From Tricholomella constricta (Eukaryota > Basidiomycota > Agaricomycetes > Agaricales > Lyophyllaceae), in contig JAACJP010000005.1 of NCBI GenBank assembly GCA_013368375.1, positions 1,178,001 through 1,242,000 of the forward strand: DNA of 64,000 nucleotides, in the 5' to 3' direction. Position numbers and translations under genes: made by a program. The notes under the pieces were generated by a model, which was given only the letters and a program-made list of their open reading frames with translations, was not told the DNA's origin and did not search any database. Of this stretch, positions 45,009 to 57,194 are shown piece by piece (position 1 is the stretch's first letter; the number at the start of each line of letters is the position of its first letter).

Positions 45009-46028
45009 TCAACCACGTATAATATCCATATCGTCCTTGATGTGCGGAGGCACCTGTGCCACTGCAGAATCGATATAGAGGTCTTCATCAACATGATCCT
45101 CATCCTCGGGCTCCTCTTGCTTGACCTCGACCTTGACCACAACTTCATGTTGGCCATCAGCGTCCGAGTCCGTCCATTCTTCATGCGCGTGGACGCGTGG
45201 TGTACTACCAAAACCCGAACCCAAACTCAAACCCAATCCCGGTTCCGTGCGCGAGGGGAGCTGGACTGGACGGCTGCCCACAAGGAAGTTGGACATGTGT
45301 TCCGCCCATTTCGACACGCCCAGACGCCCGTGTTTGCGAACGAGGCTTAAGAGAGAGACAGATGCGTAGAGGGATACGCCAGAGAGCGTAAGGAAGGCAG
45401 ACGAGACGAGCGTTATCAGCAGAGTCAGGACTAGGAGAGACACTGGATGGGATTAAGTTGAATGTCAGTCTAAATCATATTACCCTGGGTATAGCAGGAC
45501 CAGGGCAGTAGAAGATCTTACGTACAGAGAGTTAGGACCACGGTCGCGGAGGCAATGACTGTCGAGGTCAGGGCGATGATCGTAAATGAGGCGACAGCAA
45601 AGAGGGAGAGCCCCCTGAAGTAAAGTGATAAGTCATCGGCAGGAGAAAGCTGGAAAAGGAATGTGCGTACAAGAAGAACACCACCGGTAGAAAGCTCAAA
45701 AACACAAATATGACAATAAACGTCTAACCACCCGCAATACGCCCGTCAGTCCAGTCGTCCCGCCATACCTTAAGCAAAAGACCACTCACGGCAGCTATGG
45801 GGCGGTCATCAAAGAATGCCTGGGACGTCCGGAGCGCAGGGCGCGCGTATTCTTGCTCGAAGCTGGAATGCTCAAATTTGAGTTAACACGGGACAGAGCA
45901 GACTTTGTGGTGGGTGGTTACTGGTCGGCGTGGGCTTGCACGGCAGAGACGCTTTTGTTGAAGTAAGAGTACAGGTCATCGTCGTCGTCGTCGTCCCGGC
46001 CTGGGAGACGACTTCCGGATCGTGTCAT
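45009..46028 (-). CDS. Promethin/LDAF1-like lipid-droplet assembly membrane protein
   Basis: Five short exons on the minus strand, with introns near 45860-45921, 45726-45790, 45614-45669 and 45446-45528. They encode about 250 residues. The start MTRSGSRLPGRDDDDDD carries an Asp run from a gac repeat. A soluble lead (EQEYARPALRTSQAFFDDRP) precedes a long hydrophobic region of about 85 residues containing FIVIFVFLSFLPVVFFLGLS and repeated Leu/Val/Ser/Thr spans, the double-hairpin style of promethins. The C-terminal ~100 residues are hydrophilic and acidic. Promethins act with seipin at ER sites where lipid droplets form. The family call rests on the hydrophobic signature and is moderate. Confidence 0.65.
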
Positions 46029-46209
46029 TTTCGTGGAGGATTGGTGGAGGGAGGAAACCCGCGTCACAATTCGGTCACGCCACGGCCTCGTGATAACTAC
46101 TACGCGTCGAGGTCGACCCCAGTTATGTATTGCTTATCATTGAGCACTGTCTTTCCAATGCGCTCATGATTCCATTGCCAATTTGAGGATGTGCGTAGAT
46201 ATATTGGAG

Positions 46210-47870
46210 TCACACTTCCACTCCTCGATAAAACGCCTCCTCGACCTCTCCCCAGACCTTTATCAATTCCGGGTCTCCTCTGGGAACGATTTGAGATCCA
46301 AAGACGAGGGCAACACCTGTCTCTGGATCCATGAAGTGGTAAGTGCCCGCCCATCCCCACCCTTTTACAGACATCATAAATGAGCCAATGTCGAGATCGA
46401 AGAGCGGAATCTTGCAACTCACACCAACCAGATCCTTTTCGACGTCTCCCAGGAGTATCAGTGGTGGTCACGCACAAAGCCGTGCTCCATTGGTGCCCTG
46501 TGCTCTTAAGCCATGTATTCAGTGCTTCAACGCCCAGCGGAGGGAGGGTCGGTTCGAAGAATGTATGGACAGATGCTGAAGTCAGAATGGGGTTGACGGC
46601 GGTCCCAGCTAGTCTCGGCGATGAGTTGCGCAGGACATGAGATGAAGATTGACAGGCCTCACCATGGATTTGTAGTAGGTGGCGAAGGAGAGTGAGGTAG
46701 TCCTTCATTGAACAAAAGAGTCCTACCCCTGACATGTGCAGGTGGACTTTAAGGACTTTAGTAAAGCACAGGTGAATATGGATACAAGAGTACAGACCTT
46801 TTTCTGGGTCGTGGACCATGATCGGGACCTGATCATCCCATGGCACAATCCTTTTGTCCGATTGGCGGAACGTGAGTGCTACCAATTTTTTCCTGAGCTC
46901 CTGGGTCAGATAAAATGACGCTGCACTGATCCCCAGGGGCGAAAGGATATGTTCCTTGCTGAAAGAAAGTTCAGAGGAATGCGAAGAGGCTCGATAACAG
47001 TTCCTTTACTAATATTCTTCCAGAGTTTGACCCGAAAGCTTTTCAACGATGAATCCGATGGTGTCAAGCCCATAGCCATACGCAACTGCGACGAGAGTAA
47101 ATGTCGACATTCACACTGTAAGGATAGCTGCATGATATACGCACAACTTGTGCCAGGCTCGAATTTGAGTAATTGATTGGGATACCGCCCCTTCACGCAA
47201 CCGATAGATAAGACATTGCCTCAATGGTAATAGGTCGTGAATTTTCGGACCTTTCGTAGATTGAAGAAATGCTTCACGGGGTTCAGCTTATCGTGGCTCG
47301 CCGTGTACGGGCTCGGAAGGTGATATTCGCAGACACGGTCTGCCTCCGGGCCGTAGTCCAAGCCGCTGGAATGATTGAGGAGATGCCTGACCGTGATTGC
47401 TGTCTTCGGGAGTACGAAATTTGGCTGCGCGTCTGGGCCATTGCTATTGAGCACCACCGGATTAGCGAGCTCGGGAAGGATATCCGCGACAACTGTGTCG
47501 AGCTGCAGTTTGCCTGCCTCGATGAGCTGGAACGCAGCAATCTAAAAGTCCGTGAGAAGTGGGAAGTAGAATGTGAGATGAGGTGTACGAACGGATGCCA
47601 GCATCTTGGTCTGGCTACAGATCCAGAATATGCTATCGTCACTCATTGGCCCACCCGATGGGTCATCGAAAAGTCTAGGTCCAGCATGTGTGAAGAATAG
47701 CTCCTTTTCGACACTCGTCGCACCGAAAACAAGACCAGGAGTGCGTTTACTCTCTACAGCATCTGACTAGACGCGCAAAGGTCAGCAATGGTGAATAGTA
47801 CAGATTGAGGGTCTTGACTTGCGAGGATCGCTTGTATCTGATCTTTCCCTTGAGCAGTGAGCTGAACCAT
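46210..47870 (-). CDS. Beta-lactamase-family serine hydrolase (EstB/class C type)
   Basis: Multiple exons on the minus strand join to about 410 residues with every family block in place. N-terminal text MVQLTAQGKDQIQAIL leads to RTPGLVFGATSVEKELFF. The nucleophile motif S-x-x-K is ICSQTKMLAS. KTAITVRHLLNHSSGLDYG, FEPGTSFAYGYGLDTIGFIV, KEHILSPLGISAASFYLT and VGLFCSMKDYLTLLRHLL follow. The C-terminus is GWGWAGTYHFMDPETGVALV and VFGSQIVPRGD. The Y-x-N element of true class C beta-lactamases reads YGY here, so an esterase or transacylase role is more likely than antibiotic hydrolysis. LovD-type acyltransferases share this fold. A TATA-like tatataag lies near 47931-47938. Confidence 0.88.
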
Positions 47871-47930
47871 ATTCAGGAGGACGCACGTACTTGAGTGGGG
47901 ACCGGGATCACCCCCTTCCCCTTATATACG

Positions 47931-47938
47931 ACGGAGGC
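47931..47938 (-). promoter_or_regulatory. TATA box of the beta-lactamase-family gene
   Basis: The minus strand reads tatataag about 60-65 bp upstream of the ATG at 47870. Confidence 0.5.
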
Positions 47939-48140
47939 TCCCTTCTCACATCTCACTGTCGGGAGTAAACGATTTGAGCGATCGGTCATCATTCCGGGTC
48001 CGGCTCGGCATCCGATCACTTACAATTCCCCACATCCAATCTGCGTCCTACCCCACATTCGCCAGCTGCTCACGCGCTCCTTGATGAATTGCGAACAGTT
48101 CGCTAACAGGCATTGTTTCCACATCCAAAAAACATGCGTT

Positions 48141-50838
48141 TCACGTCATAAAAATGTATCGGGGGTCAGTATCCCAAATCTCGACCACTTCATCCAAATC
48201 CATGGCACTTTTCTCCTCCTGAGAAAGAATGGCCAAAGAAGCCTTATGCTTCTTATTCAACTGGGAGAGTCGTGTGCGAAGGACCAATGCAACGCAGCCT
48301 GAGAGTAATAAACACCTAATGACGTTTAAACTCCTGTCAGTGGAAGGCCTGGATATGGACAAAGTCCCTCACGCGGCTGATATCGCATGTCCTTTACGAA
48401 AGTTGTCCTCGGGGTCAAAATAAACCTGCGGTGACGCACTTCAAGAGTCTCCTTCAGTATGGAAGTCGATAAAAGTTGATCGAAAGGGGCACTTACATCG
48501 AAACACAGTTCGATATGGACACAATGAAGGCTGTCCCAACCCCGCGCTTAGATGTAGGTGAGAACGCATTGGCAGCCCAGCTCCTAGGAGCGTATGGAAA
48601 ATCGTCAAACCATAAATCCGCGTCAACGAAGTTTGCGGAATGACTTACATGACTAGGGGAAATAAGCTATAATTTCCTCCTACGACGAGAAAAAGCGCGA
48701 AATAAGCAGCGCCCACGCTCTTTTGGACTGAGGTCGCCAAGATGACGTATCCGACAAAGGAGATACTGCATGAGGCGACAATGTGCCAGCCTCTGTCCCG
48801 AGTACGGTCGCTGTGCCATGATTGGAGGAAGACCAGCAACCATCCGACGACGTATGGCGCAACAGTCAGACCTTGCGCGTTGATTGACGAAAATCCGAGG
48901 TCCCTGATGAGCTAGAAAACATGTCTAAACCCCATAATTTAAATATCCGGTGGTAGCGCGTACTGTGGGCAGGAAGTACGAAATCGTAGCCACTCCAACG
49001 TTGACTGGCGTGAAGATCAGATAATATAACGGCCAGTGGAACGATAGACTTACAACTGGCGTAAATCAACATGAACATCCACGCGCTGGGATCTGAGATA
49101 ATGGCCTTGAAGCCTTGCCATCCAGTCATTCCCCCATGGGACTGAGGCCTGTGATCGCGATTCAAACGAGCTTGAGCAATGGCTTTCTCGCGGGGGCTGA
49201 GAAAGGTCGCGGAGAACGGGAACGATGGCAGGAATTGAATGATCAAGAATGCCATTACTATAGTAGGAATGGCTTCGATCTTCGATGATGAGAAGTAGTA
49301 TTGAGATCATGGAGCTGCAGAGCGAGAGGAAGCTTGCATACAAGGAACAGAAATTGCCAGCTGTCGATTTCAAGGGTGAGAGACGAAGACATAGCCAATG
49401 TGCCGCATACTAACCCAGCCAAAACTGCTGTGTGTGCTCTGACAAGTCCAAATGCCAGCAGACCCTATGATAGACATGATCAAAGGGCAAGACCTTGATC
49501 TGAGGGAAAGGCTTACACCAATAGCGCCCGGCAAAGTGCCAGTCATGCAAAGACTTGATCATTACGGTCTTAAGCATATGAAAGTCTGTGAAGATGCAAT
49601 CATTGATTCACCTAATTCGCATGGCGAGTTCGTGTCTGATATTCAATCGTGTCGAGATTAACGCGTCATGGCAGTTCTCACAAAAAGTCCTCACCGCTTG
49701 TACCAGAATGAGAGATAATAAATCATCCCCGCATAAAATCCAGCTTCTCCGATGCCCATGAGGACTCTATACGGCCGATTGATTAGTTCCAAGGTAGTGG
49801 TATGGCTATGGACTTACCGTAAAACAAGTAGAGCCGCATAACCCTTCGCGTACACGAAAGAGAGCGAGGCTATACCCCAAAATGTCAAGGAAAGAAAAAA
49901 GCTTGCACACAAATTGTTTAGGCCCCGGTGTACCACTTTTAAATTAATCGACTCACAATCTGTTTGCACCGATATGCCTTTGAAGGACTGAAAGTGGATG
50001 TCAAGTTAGCGTAAGTGGTCATTACAAGACGACCCAACCGTTCGCAGGCATTTCTAGAAGGCCTGGAGGTTCGAAACGTCAACATAAGGGACTCATAGTC
50101 GTATGTCTAACGTACAGTACCCGACATAGAAGATGCTGAGTGCGAGGGTCCACTTGTCGTTATTCGTTATGCCCTACACAAATGATAAGAAGCAGTAGCA
50201 ACGACCAAGACGAATTCAACACACGTAGTTGTCGTTGAACGCTTTGATTACATGGGCATTTCCACTGAAGTCCATGTTAGTCTCGCTCGGAGGGTCCAGC
50301 CTACCACATACATGTTCGTTCGATCTGTAAAGCAGTCATTATTATAGAACACTGTGGGAGACCATGATCCTTACCAAATTGATTAACTGAGCGGAAACCT
50401 CCTCAGATCCTTTCAATGAGAAAAAATCGTGAAGACGCACAAACGAAACTAAGAAGGTTGGGTTTCAAGGAACGTCACACAGCTGGAAAAGGTCTACACA
50501 CCTGCAGATGACCAGAGGAAGAATCCTATTATCGATCTTCCGTCTGACGGCCCTCTGGTATCATGGCGTTCGCTTCCATACGCGAGGAAAACTTAAAGTG
50601 AACTTCAGAGACGCACCTCTTCCTCCTCAGAATATTCGATATTGGCTGCATCGAGGTGCACGGCTTCCGCGTATGTGCTATTGAGGGCCGAGAAAAATTG
50701 CGCTCTCTTGGCCTGGACTCCAACTTCCGCTTGATAATACGTGCCATCCTTCAAATCGTTCCTTTCGCCGCTTTCTTGAATGCCTCCTTGCGAGGGCTGA
50801 CGAAAATCGGGCGTGCTTGACGCACTCATGATACTCAT
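48141..50838 (-). CDS. MFS transporter, allantoate permease (Dal5-like) family
   Basis: A minus-strand gene broken into well over ten short exons. N-terminus MSIMSASSTPDFRQ, then an acidic NIEYSEEEE, then VRRKIDNRILPLVIC opening helix 1 and LDRTNMY. Further family blocks are NNDKWTLALSIFYVGYC, GMIYYLSFWYKR, ISLCMTGTLPGAIG, GLLAFGLV, FLFLIEAIPTIVMAF, FLSPREKAIAQARLNRD and GFKAIISDPSAWMFM. FALFLVVGGNYSLFPLVM SWAANAFSPTSKRGVGTAF, VYFDPEDNFRKGHAIS, and the cytosolic tail LDEVVEIWDTDPRYIFMT close it. These are the anion:cation symporters that move small organic anions such as allantoate, nicotinate or pantothenate. Frames join well where I checked, so it seems intact. Confidence 0.87.
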
Positions 50839-51404
50839 ACGCTATTGCTCGAAGAGAATGGGGGGGAGAAAAAATGGGGCTTACTCGGCGAGCCGTTACT
50901 TCACGCTATCACAAGGTGGGAAGTTTGAGTGGCACCTGTGGTGGCTCAATTGTGAGAATGAGAAGCACAGAGAAACATCTGACCAGGAAGAGACAGTGAC
51001 GCTGAGAATAGGTTCATGAAAGCTCCGATCGGGGGCCCGCAATAGCCAAAATGTCAAGAAGAATTTATTCCGCTGATACATGGTTCGTACGTGCTTGACA
51101 AATGTCACGGGCAACTTTTGGCACCTTCAAGCATCCCTTTTTATCACATCAGAAGATGTCCCAGGGCGACGATAAGACACACACCCACCTGACCATTAAT
51201 GATCGACTTGTTGATCTCGTGTAGAGAGCTATTGATAGCGGGTACTCTCGAAAAAAGATTAAAACGTTACCAACGTTGTCATCGCGCCTATCAGGTCAAT
51301 GATGACACGATGGAGTGACTGCCGTTGGGCCCGTCGTCTGAAATACAGCTCCATCGACGTCAACATACACGAGTTCGCCGCAGCTTATAGTGATAAAGCC
51401 GGTA
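50839..51404. other. Intergenic, no gene seen
   Basis: About 570 bp upstream of the transporter and downstream of the next gene. No conserved ORF. Confidence 0.5.
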
Positions 51405-52698
51405 CTACGATATTAGGATTCCTCTTGAACGCTCGTCGACCAAGACCAGCTTTGCCCCTTTAAGGACTCTGATCTTCGTCAGTGCCTGCGATTGAATTTC
51501 TGTTGGCACGGCGTATGACCACAGATGCAGAATATTGCGCAGATGCATGGCAATCGACGCGTCATGATAGACTTTAACATGGTCCACGTTCGACAAGACA
51601 ATGCGAGGCGGTGGGGCCGTCGTGGCGATCGATACCGCCCCAGTTGCCACGCTGTGCGCAGAGTCCTGTTGATATTCTGCACCTGGTAGCGTCGACGAGA
51701 CGGTGTTGATTACTTGCGACATTCGCGTGCCGTTCCGTGACGCGTGGAAAGAGAGACCGATCGCACCCGCTGTTCCATTCTCTCTGACATGGAGAAGAAA
51801 GGCCCAGAAAGATTTGACAGACGAATGTGTCCATGAAATGGGGTCGCCTGTTGATGGATTTGAGGACGCAGGTATCGCATGCGAGAAGTCAAGCATGACT
51901 GCAGGCGTGCACCGATCCCAAGAGAAAGCGCCACGAATAGGAACCAACCATGCGGAGCGCATATATGATGTAGGTGAAAAGGGAGAAATGTAAGGTGGTA
52001 TAGAAATCGGCCTAGTTTTCTTGTACGGAACCTGTTTGAGAGCCTCACGAGGCGCTTTGACGGCGGAGGAAGGATGCACGTGTGGCTGAAAGACGCTTGA
52101 GAGACATAATAACTCAAAAGAAAATAAAAAGCAGACCTGCGGAATCACGTCATGTAGGAAATGTCGATCGAGGTTGCGTTGCAGAGAGGCTGATTCCTCT
52201 CGTGTCGGCGTAGTATGCAACACAGGCTTCACGTCAAAGAGACAGCTGAAATCGGTGGAGTGGAAGTCCTCCAGGTCATCCAGTACGAAGACATCGTCAT
52301 CGTCACCAATTGGTGCCCCCCACTCTTTGTGGCTTCGAGCATTCTCCTTGACGGAGATCGGTGGCTCCAGAGTCGGATATTGAACACGTTCTAGTACTAC
52401 TTAAGCCAGGTAACGAGTTTGTTCAGGGCTACCCACTTGCATATGAACGAGAAGAGATCAGACTGGTGGCTCGTTGATGATGATTGTCCACCCAAATGGA
52501 GGACGATTTTGCAGCGCATATAAGCGTGTATGCGCTGTGGAGGAGAGACGGCGGTTGAGTCGAGACGACATAGCTGTAGTTGTGTAACACAAAGTTTGGC
52601 GCATTATCTAGGTTGGCGTTCGACCGACTGGAGTTCATCGGAACCCCGGTGTGAGTTGTAATTGACGCATTGACTCGGACGCGTTGGCGGCGTGCCAA
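51405..52698 (-). CDS. Conserved-looking protein of unknown function
   Basis: I do not recognise this protein. Two or three minus-strand exons join in frame with introns near 52388-52434 and 52087-52139, giving about 370 residues. The start could be the Met at 52698 or at 52638. It has an acidic patch (GDDDDVFVLDDLEDF), a hydrophilic middle with PYKKTRPISIPPYISPF, and an Ala/Val-rich C-terminal half ending in KIRVLKGAKLVLVDERSRG. There is no signal peptide or membrane span. The long open frame and balanced composition argue for a real gene. It lies between the transporter and the O-methyltransferase, all on the minus strand. Confidence 0.55.
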
Positions 52699-52829
52699 GC
52701 ATTTGTGTTTGGCATGAGCCCTTGAAGTAAATTCACAGCCGAAGGAATGAAGTACTCCATTTCACACGTCGAGCGCATTGCTATCACTTTACAACCGTGA
52801 AACGCAATAGCTTCCAAAGTATAAACATA

Positions 52830-54706
52830 TTATGCAGCAGAAAACACCAACGCGGGCAAAAGGCCCGGAATGACTTTCTCCAGCTTCCAGCCAGTACACC
52901 GACCAAGTTCCCTGAACTCGCCTTCTGTGCGCTCTTTGCCGTTGAACAGGGTCAGCATCTGCGGACAAAACATGTCATAGGTCAGAGGAGTTGAGACAAA
53001 CACGGCAAGGGAGACCATGACAATTGTAAAATACAGACCTGGATATCCATGGCTGTGTGAATGCCTGCTCCCGCCACACCAAGGTTTGGCAAAAGGGGGT
53101 AAGGAACCTTCTTGCGAGCGGTAGAGAGTTCGGATACGGGGTCCTCGCAAACGTGAGCTGCAATAATGTCAAAGAGGACCACTTTGGAAGAAGCATTTGC
53201 GGCGTCGCGGATGATCTGCATGATCTTCTTGGCATCGTGGTCGGGCCAGTTGTGAATGTTTACACGGTGGAAATATACTGCGGCACCTTTGACTGGTTGG
53301 GGAGTGAAGAAATCGTACACTGTTCCACAAACGGAGTCAACAAATGCAGAGAGATGAGAGTGAGAACTACTGTACCTTGAAGCTCTACCCTCCCGTTAGC
53401 CACAGCTTCCGGTGCGTTTTCCTTCCAGAACTGTAATGGACATGTAAGCCTCTGCAATTTAGCTTAGTACTTTTTTTTAAAAAAAGCACCTCTTTCGCAA
53501 CAACGATCTGCTTCTCCAGATCCTGTACCACATATCGAAGCTTTGGATATGGCTTGTACAGGTGGAGAACCGCCGCCCCAACGCTTCCACCAACATCGAC
53601 CACGACATCATTATCTTGCAAGTGTTCACAACCAATCGCTGCACAATTACAAAAGATGAGATCACTCAGCGGAGAACGAGCGAAAGGAGTTGAACACACC
53701 GTTGATGAAGATCTCAGCGGGGAACCGGTCAGCGCCACCCTTCATAGCTGCCGCGAAGCGCCGAGCACGCAGCTCGTTCCTGGGGTCTTCATACCAGTCC
53801 CACATCTTGGCTTCGGTTTGATGTGCGATGCTAAATGCCGAACAAGCTCGTTCTGGATTTTGGACAAATTCTGACAAATGTACACTGCTTTTCAACGCTT
53901 CATCGGCGCTATATGATAGAGGGAGAAGGATCAAAACGGGCTACCCAAATTAAGGAATATTTTAAGCCTCTTACTATGCAGAAATAAACGATGCGAGGGC
54001 GGCTCCATCATATCTGGCCACCGGACTGCCAGTGGAGAGAAGCTTAGCTTTCTATATGCTTTCCAGAAGGCACAATCGAAAATCTCACTCGGCTATGACC
54101 TCCTCAAGGCTCTTGGCTTTCTTGAGTAGGGAGGACACACGATTATTTGCAAAGACGTCCGGAGATACTTCTCTAAATACGTGACGCGTTGCGAGGAAAC
54201 GCAAGACGCGAGCTGGACCACGATTAAACGCGACACTCGTTCCTTGTTGGATCTACACACCTAGATAGGAAGGGTCAATTCCATTTTGCGCTGAAATGTC
54301 GTTAACATGGAGACCCTAGAAGAATAAAAATTGCGTAGAGCCGCTCGATATCACAATACGTAGAGATAATGTGCATCCAGTTTCGTTGACCAACCTGGTG
54401 TCCGGCCGTTGTCAGAATATCAGGTACATTGACATCAACAACTAGGCCTAGAGTCACGGTCATGTACATCCCGTTGGAATATTCTTGGAGCATGTCTACA
54501 GGAGAGCGCACAGTCGCAACCATCTGGGCGGCAGCCGCTGCGATTAATTGCTTCGTGTCCGATAACAAGGGGTGGGTATCCAGTGGCGTTCGATGAAAGG
54601 GATCATCGAGAGAAGGGAACTGAGCGCCCTCTTTCGCATATGCAGCCTCAAGGATGCTAACATTGGCGGAGATGATGTCGGCGAGCGCACGCAGTGGGCT
54701 GGCCAT
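52830..54706 (-). CDS. SAM-dependent O-methyltransferase (family 2, COMT-like)
   Basis: Several minus-strand exons encode about 450 residues. The N-terminal helical dimerisation region begins MASPLRALADIISANVS and includes SPVDMLQEYSNGMYMTVTLG and ILTTAGHQGLHVNDISAQNG, a winged-helix element. The SAM-binding loop is VVDVGGSVGAAVLHL. It is followed by LRYVVQDLEKQI and then the active-site region YFHRVNIHNWPDHDAKKIMQ. A Cys/Asp-rich segment and the C-terminal NGKERTEGEFRELGRCTGWK block complete the family pattern. Enzymes of this type methylate phenolic or polyketide hydroxyls. The acceptor is unknown. Its neighbours (transporter, hydrolase, reductase relic) fit a secondary-metabolite setting. 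Confidence 0.87.
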
Positions 54707-56042
54707 TCTTGTTGAATGAATGTGTGTGCGGAGGTGTGCAATTAGGCACATGGCTATAAGTACTGGAATTTATCGCCGCTGGAGGCCATCATCAAGGTAG
54801 CCGTGAAATCATACTTCCGGGTCAACCGCATCTGTACCCGCATGGTTGAACTGTCGTGTGCGACTACTGTTGAAGTTGATCAACGACCTGTACCTTGTTC
54901 CTGCGATGGTCTGTTCCCCAACTTGATCAACGACTGGAGATGAACGCCTCGGGCGAGGGTTGTGCTTGGAGATATGAGGAATGAATACAGGAAAGCTGCG
55001 ATTCAGCACGCGAGGCGGTCCAGGTAACGCTCTACAAGCGCCGATCAGACATCCCATCAGTACCTTTGGCAGGCAAACCCGAAGAACTGTAGGCTGGGGA
55101 TATACGGAGCGAGAATAGCCTTCCAGGTCCAGATCATTGATTGTGGCAAAGCTTCCAAGCGATGATAGACTGCACGCCGGCGCACGCGTTACCAGATAGC
55201 GATATGTAATAAGGTCACTGCCACAAAAACCACATCAAAAGTTGAAAGTTGAGTACGATATATCCAGGTTTCGCAGTTCCAACTCGTTCCCCAGATTATC
55301 ACACAATGTTTGCCGCCAGTTGCAGTTCCGCGCGGCGTTCACCACTGGCATCACAATCATTCTGACAGTGACGAGTCAACCAGACGAAGATCACCGGACT
55401 ATCCAGATACGAGATCCATTCATTGTGGTCGAAACGTGGTTTAGAATTGGGAGAAGTAAACAGTTGACAGTTCAAACGTTCAAGTGGATCAGGACAGAAG
55501 ACAGAAATGGAGTCCACTTGTCTTCACTTGTTGGCTAAGGCTGATTGAAGTGTTTGGGCCGAGCGTCGAAACTAAACACACACAACCTAGTTTAGTTGCT
55601 TCAAAATCAAGGTCTCGAAAACACTGATGGCAGTGGTGCTCACGCTTGCCATCTACTGTCCAACACATATCCACTGTCGGGTAAGGCTATAATATGTATG
55701 CGAGCATTTGTATTAGCTCTGCGTTAGCGAATAATCGACGAAAGACTGTTTCAATTTGCGGGCCAAGGAGCAAACGTGCGTCGGCGGCGGACCAATCATA
55801 TTGCAGAAGCATAGTCGCGTGCAGGCAGCTAAGAGACTTGGAATTTGAAAGAACGTACCGCTCGCATGACACGTTTCTGAGCGCACACGAGTGGTGGCCT
55901 TATACTAGTATAACTTATAGTCTACAGGCTGAGAGCGAGACTTGGGCTTAATCCGGCTTCCTCAAGAACTCTCATCGCTCTGCCCAGAAGATCAGATCTC
56001 CCTTCCTCTCACCCAGCATCCATTTACCGCTCAACGCCCCAG
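54707..56042. other. Intergenic, no gene seen
   Basis: About 1.3 kb between divergent genes (O-methyltransferase and bHLH factor). Short ORFs only. A weak TATA-like cttatag lies near 54754-54760 on the minus strand. Confidence 0.5.
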
Positions 56043-57194
56043 ATGATTCAGGAATCATATACAGGCAGCTGCAACCCCGCCCGGCGCGCGAAGCAGATTT
56101 CTCGAACAAACACCACCCCTGTTCCATCCAATGCGCCACGGAATATCCTACCGCTCCCAACAAGGAACGGGGATGGCCTGTGTGACGATGACGCTCCTAT
56201 GGCATCGCCTCAGCCCGGCCCTGCCAAACGTGGTCGCAAACCAGGGCCCTTATCTCGCTCTGCCCGAGAGACGCAGCGCAAGCTGAACCACTCTATCATC
56301 GAGAAAGCGCGACGCACAAAAATCAATGACGCACTCGCCACGCTGCGGCAGCTGGTCCCTGCAGATTATGGCGATCCCAAGACAGGAAAGAACGACGATG
56401 AAACGGAAGAAGAGGATTGGGACGGCCGCACGAAGGAGAAGCCCAAGAAGTCGACGAAGAGAGAGGTGAAGGAGAAGGAGTTCAAGCTCGAGATACTGGT
56501 CAGAACGGTTTCGTTCATGCAGGACCTGCTTACACGGGTTCAAGTGCTAGAGGAGGGGACCGGTCCCGCAAAATGCCCGAAATGTGCCCAGGGGGCGACG
56601 TCGAAGAGGAGACACGACCAGATCGGGGATGAAATAGACCAGGCGCGCGGCGGACCAGCAAAGCGCTCACGCAGGGAGAGCATTGCCAGCAACGTCCAGC
56701 CGACTAAATACGACATGTATCAGATTCAGCACCCATCTTCTCCCGAATTCGCATCACGTCCTTACCTTGGCTCTCGCCTTCCACCAATCTCATCCTGGCT
56801 TCCCAACTCTGAGATAGACCCCGTGCTCCTGTCGCCCAACCAGCGCCGTCTCTCCGACAGCGTCACGCAGCTCCCATCGCCCCCCTCCTCCACGCACTTC
56901 GACCCCATCCAAACATCCCACATCCCCCCCGTCTTGACTCTTGGCCCCATCGCCACTTCGCACCTCCTTTCGCCACACCGGACACCAGAGGACGAGTCCG
57001 CCGCTTCGTTGCTCCTCCAGATCAGCGGGACGTCGCCCCAGGTCTTCCCTGTGACGACCTCGATCCCGAGCATTACTTCATTCGACATGTCGAAGATGAG
57101 GACGTCCTGCATGACGCCTGTCGACTATAGGACCGCCCAGTTTGCCCAAGCACAGACTCCCGGAAGCATGTTGGGGCTGGTGAGGAGAGGATAG
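56043..57194 (+). CDS. bHLH transcription factor
   Basis: A single exon of 383 codons. The basic region and helix 1 (residues ~78-105) read RKLNHSIIEKARRTKIND then ALATLRQLVP. The His, Glu and Arg at the diagnostic basic positions predict binding to an E-box such as CACGTG. The loop is unusually long, about 50 residues: an acidic stretch (DDETEEEDWDG) is followed by a Lys-rich one, before helix 2 (KLEILVRTVSFMQDLLTRV). The C-terminal 190 residues are Pro/Ser-rich with LPPISSWLP and LPSPPSST, a likely activation or regulatory region. A CPKCAQG pair lies after helix 2. The closest yeast analogues (Ino2/Ino4, Pho4-type) cannot be told apart by eye, so no symbol is given. Confidence 0.85.
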   Translation: MIQESYTGSCNPARRAKQISRTNTTPVPSNAPRNILPLPTRNGDGLCDDDAPMASPQPGPAKRGRKPGPLSRSARETQRKLNHSIIEKARRTKINDALATLRQLVPADYGDPKTGKNDDETEEEDWDGRTKEKPKKSTKREVKEKEFKLEILVRTVSFMQDLLTRVQVLEEGTGPAKCPKCAQGATSKRRHDQIGDEIDQARGGPAKRSRRESIASNVQPTKYDMYQIQHPSSPEFASRPYLGSRLPPISSWLPNSEIDPVLLSPNQRRLSDSVTQLPSPPSSTHFDPIQTSHIPPVLTLGPIATSHLLSPHRTPEDESAASLLLQISGTSPQVFPVTTSIPSITSFDMSKMRTSCMTPVDYRTAQFAQAQTPGSMLGLVRRG

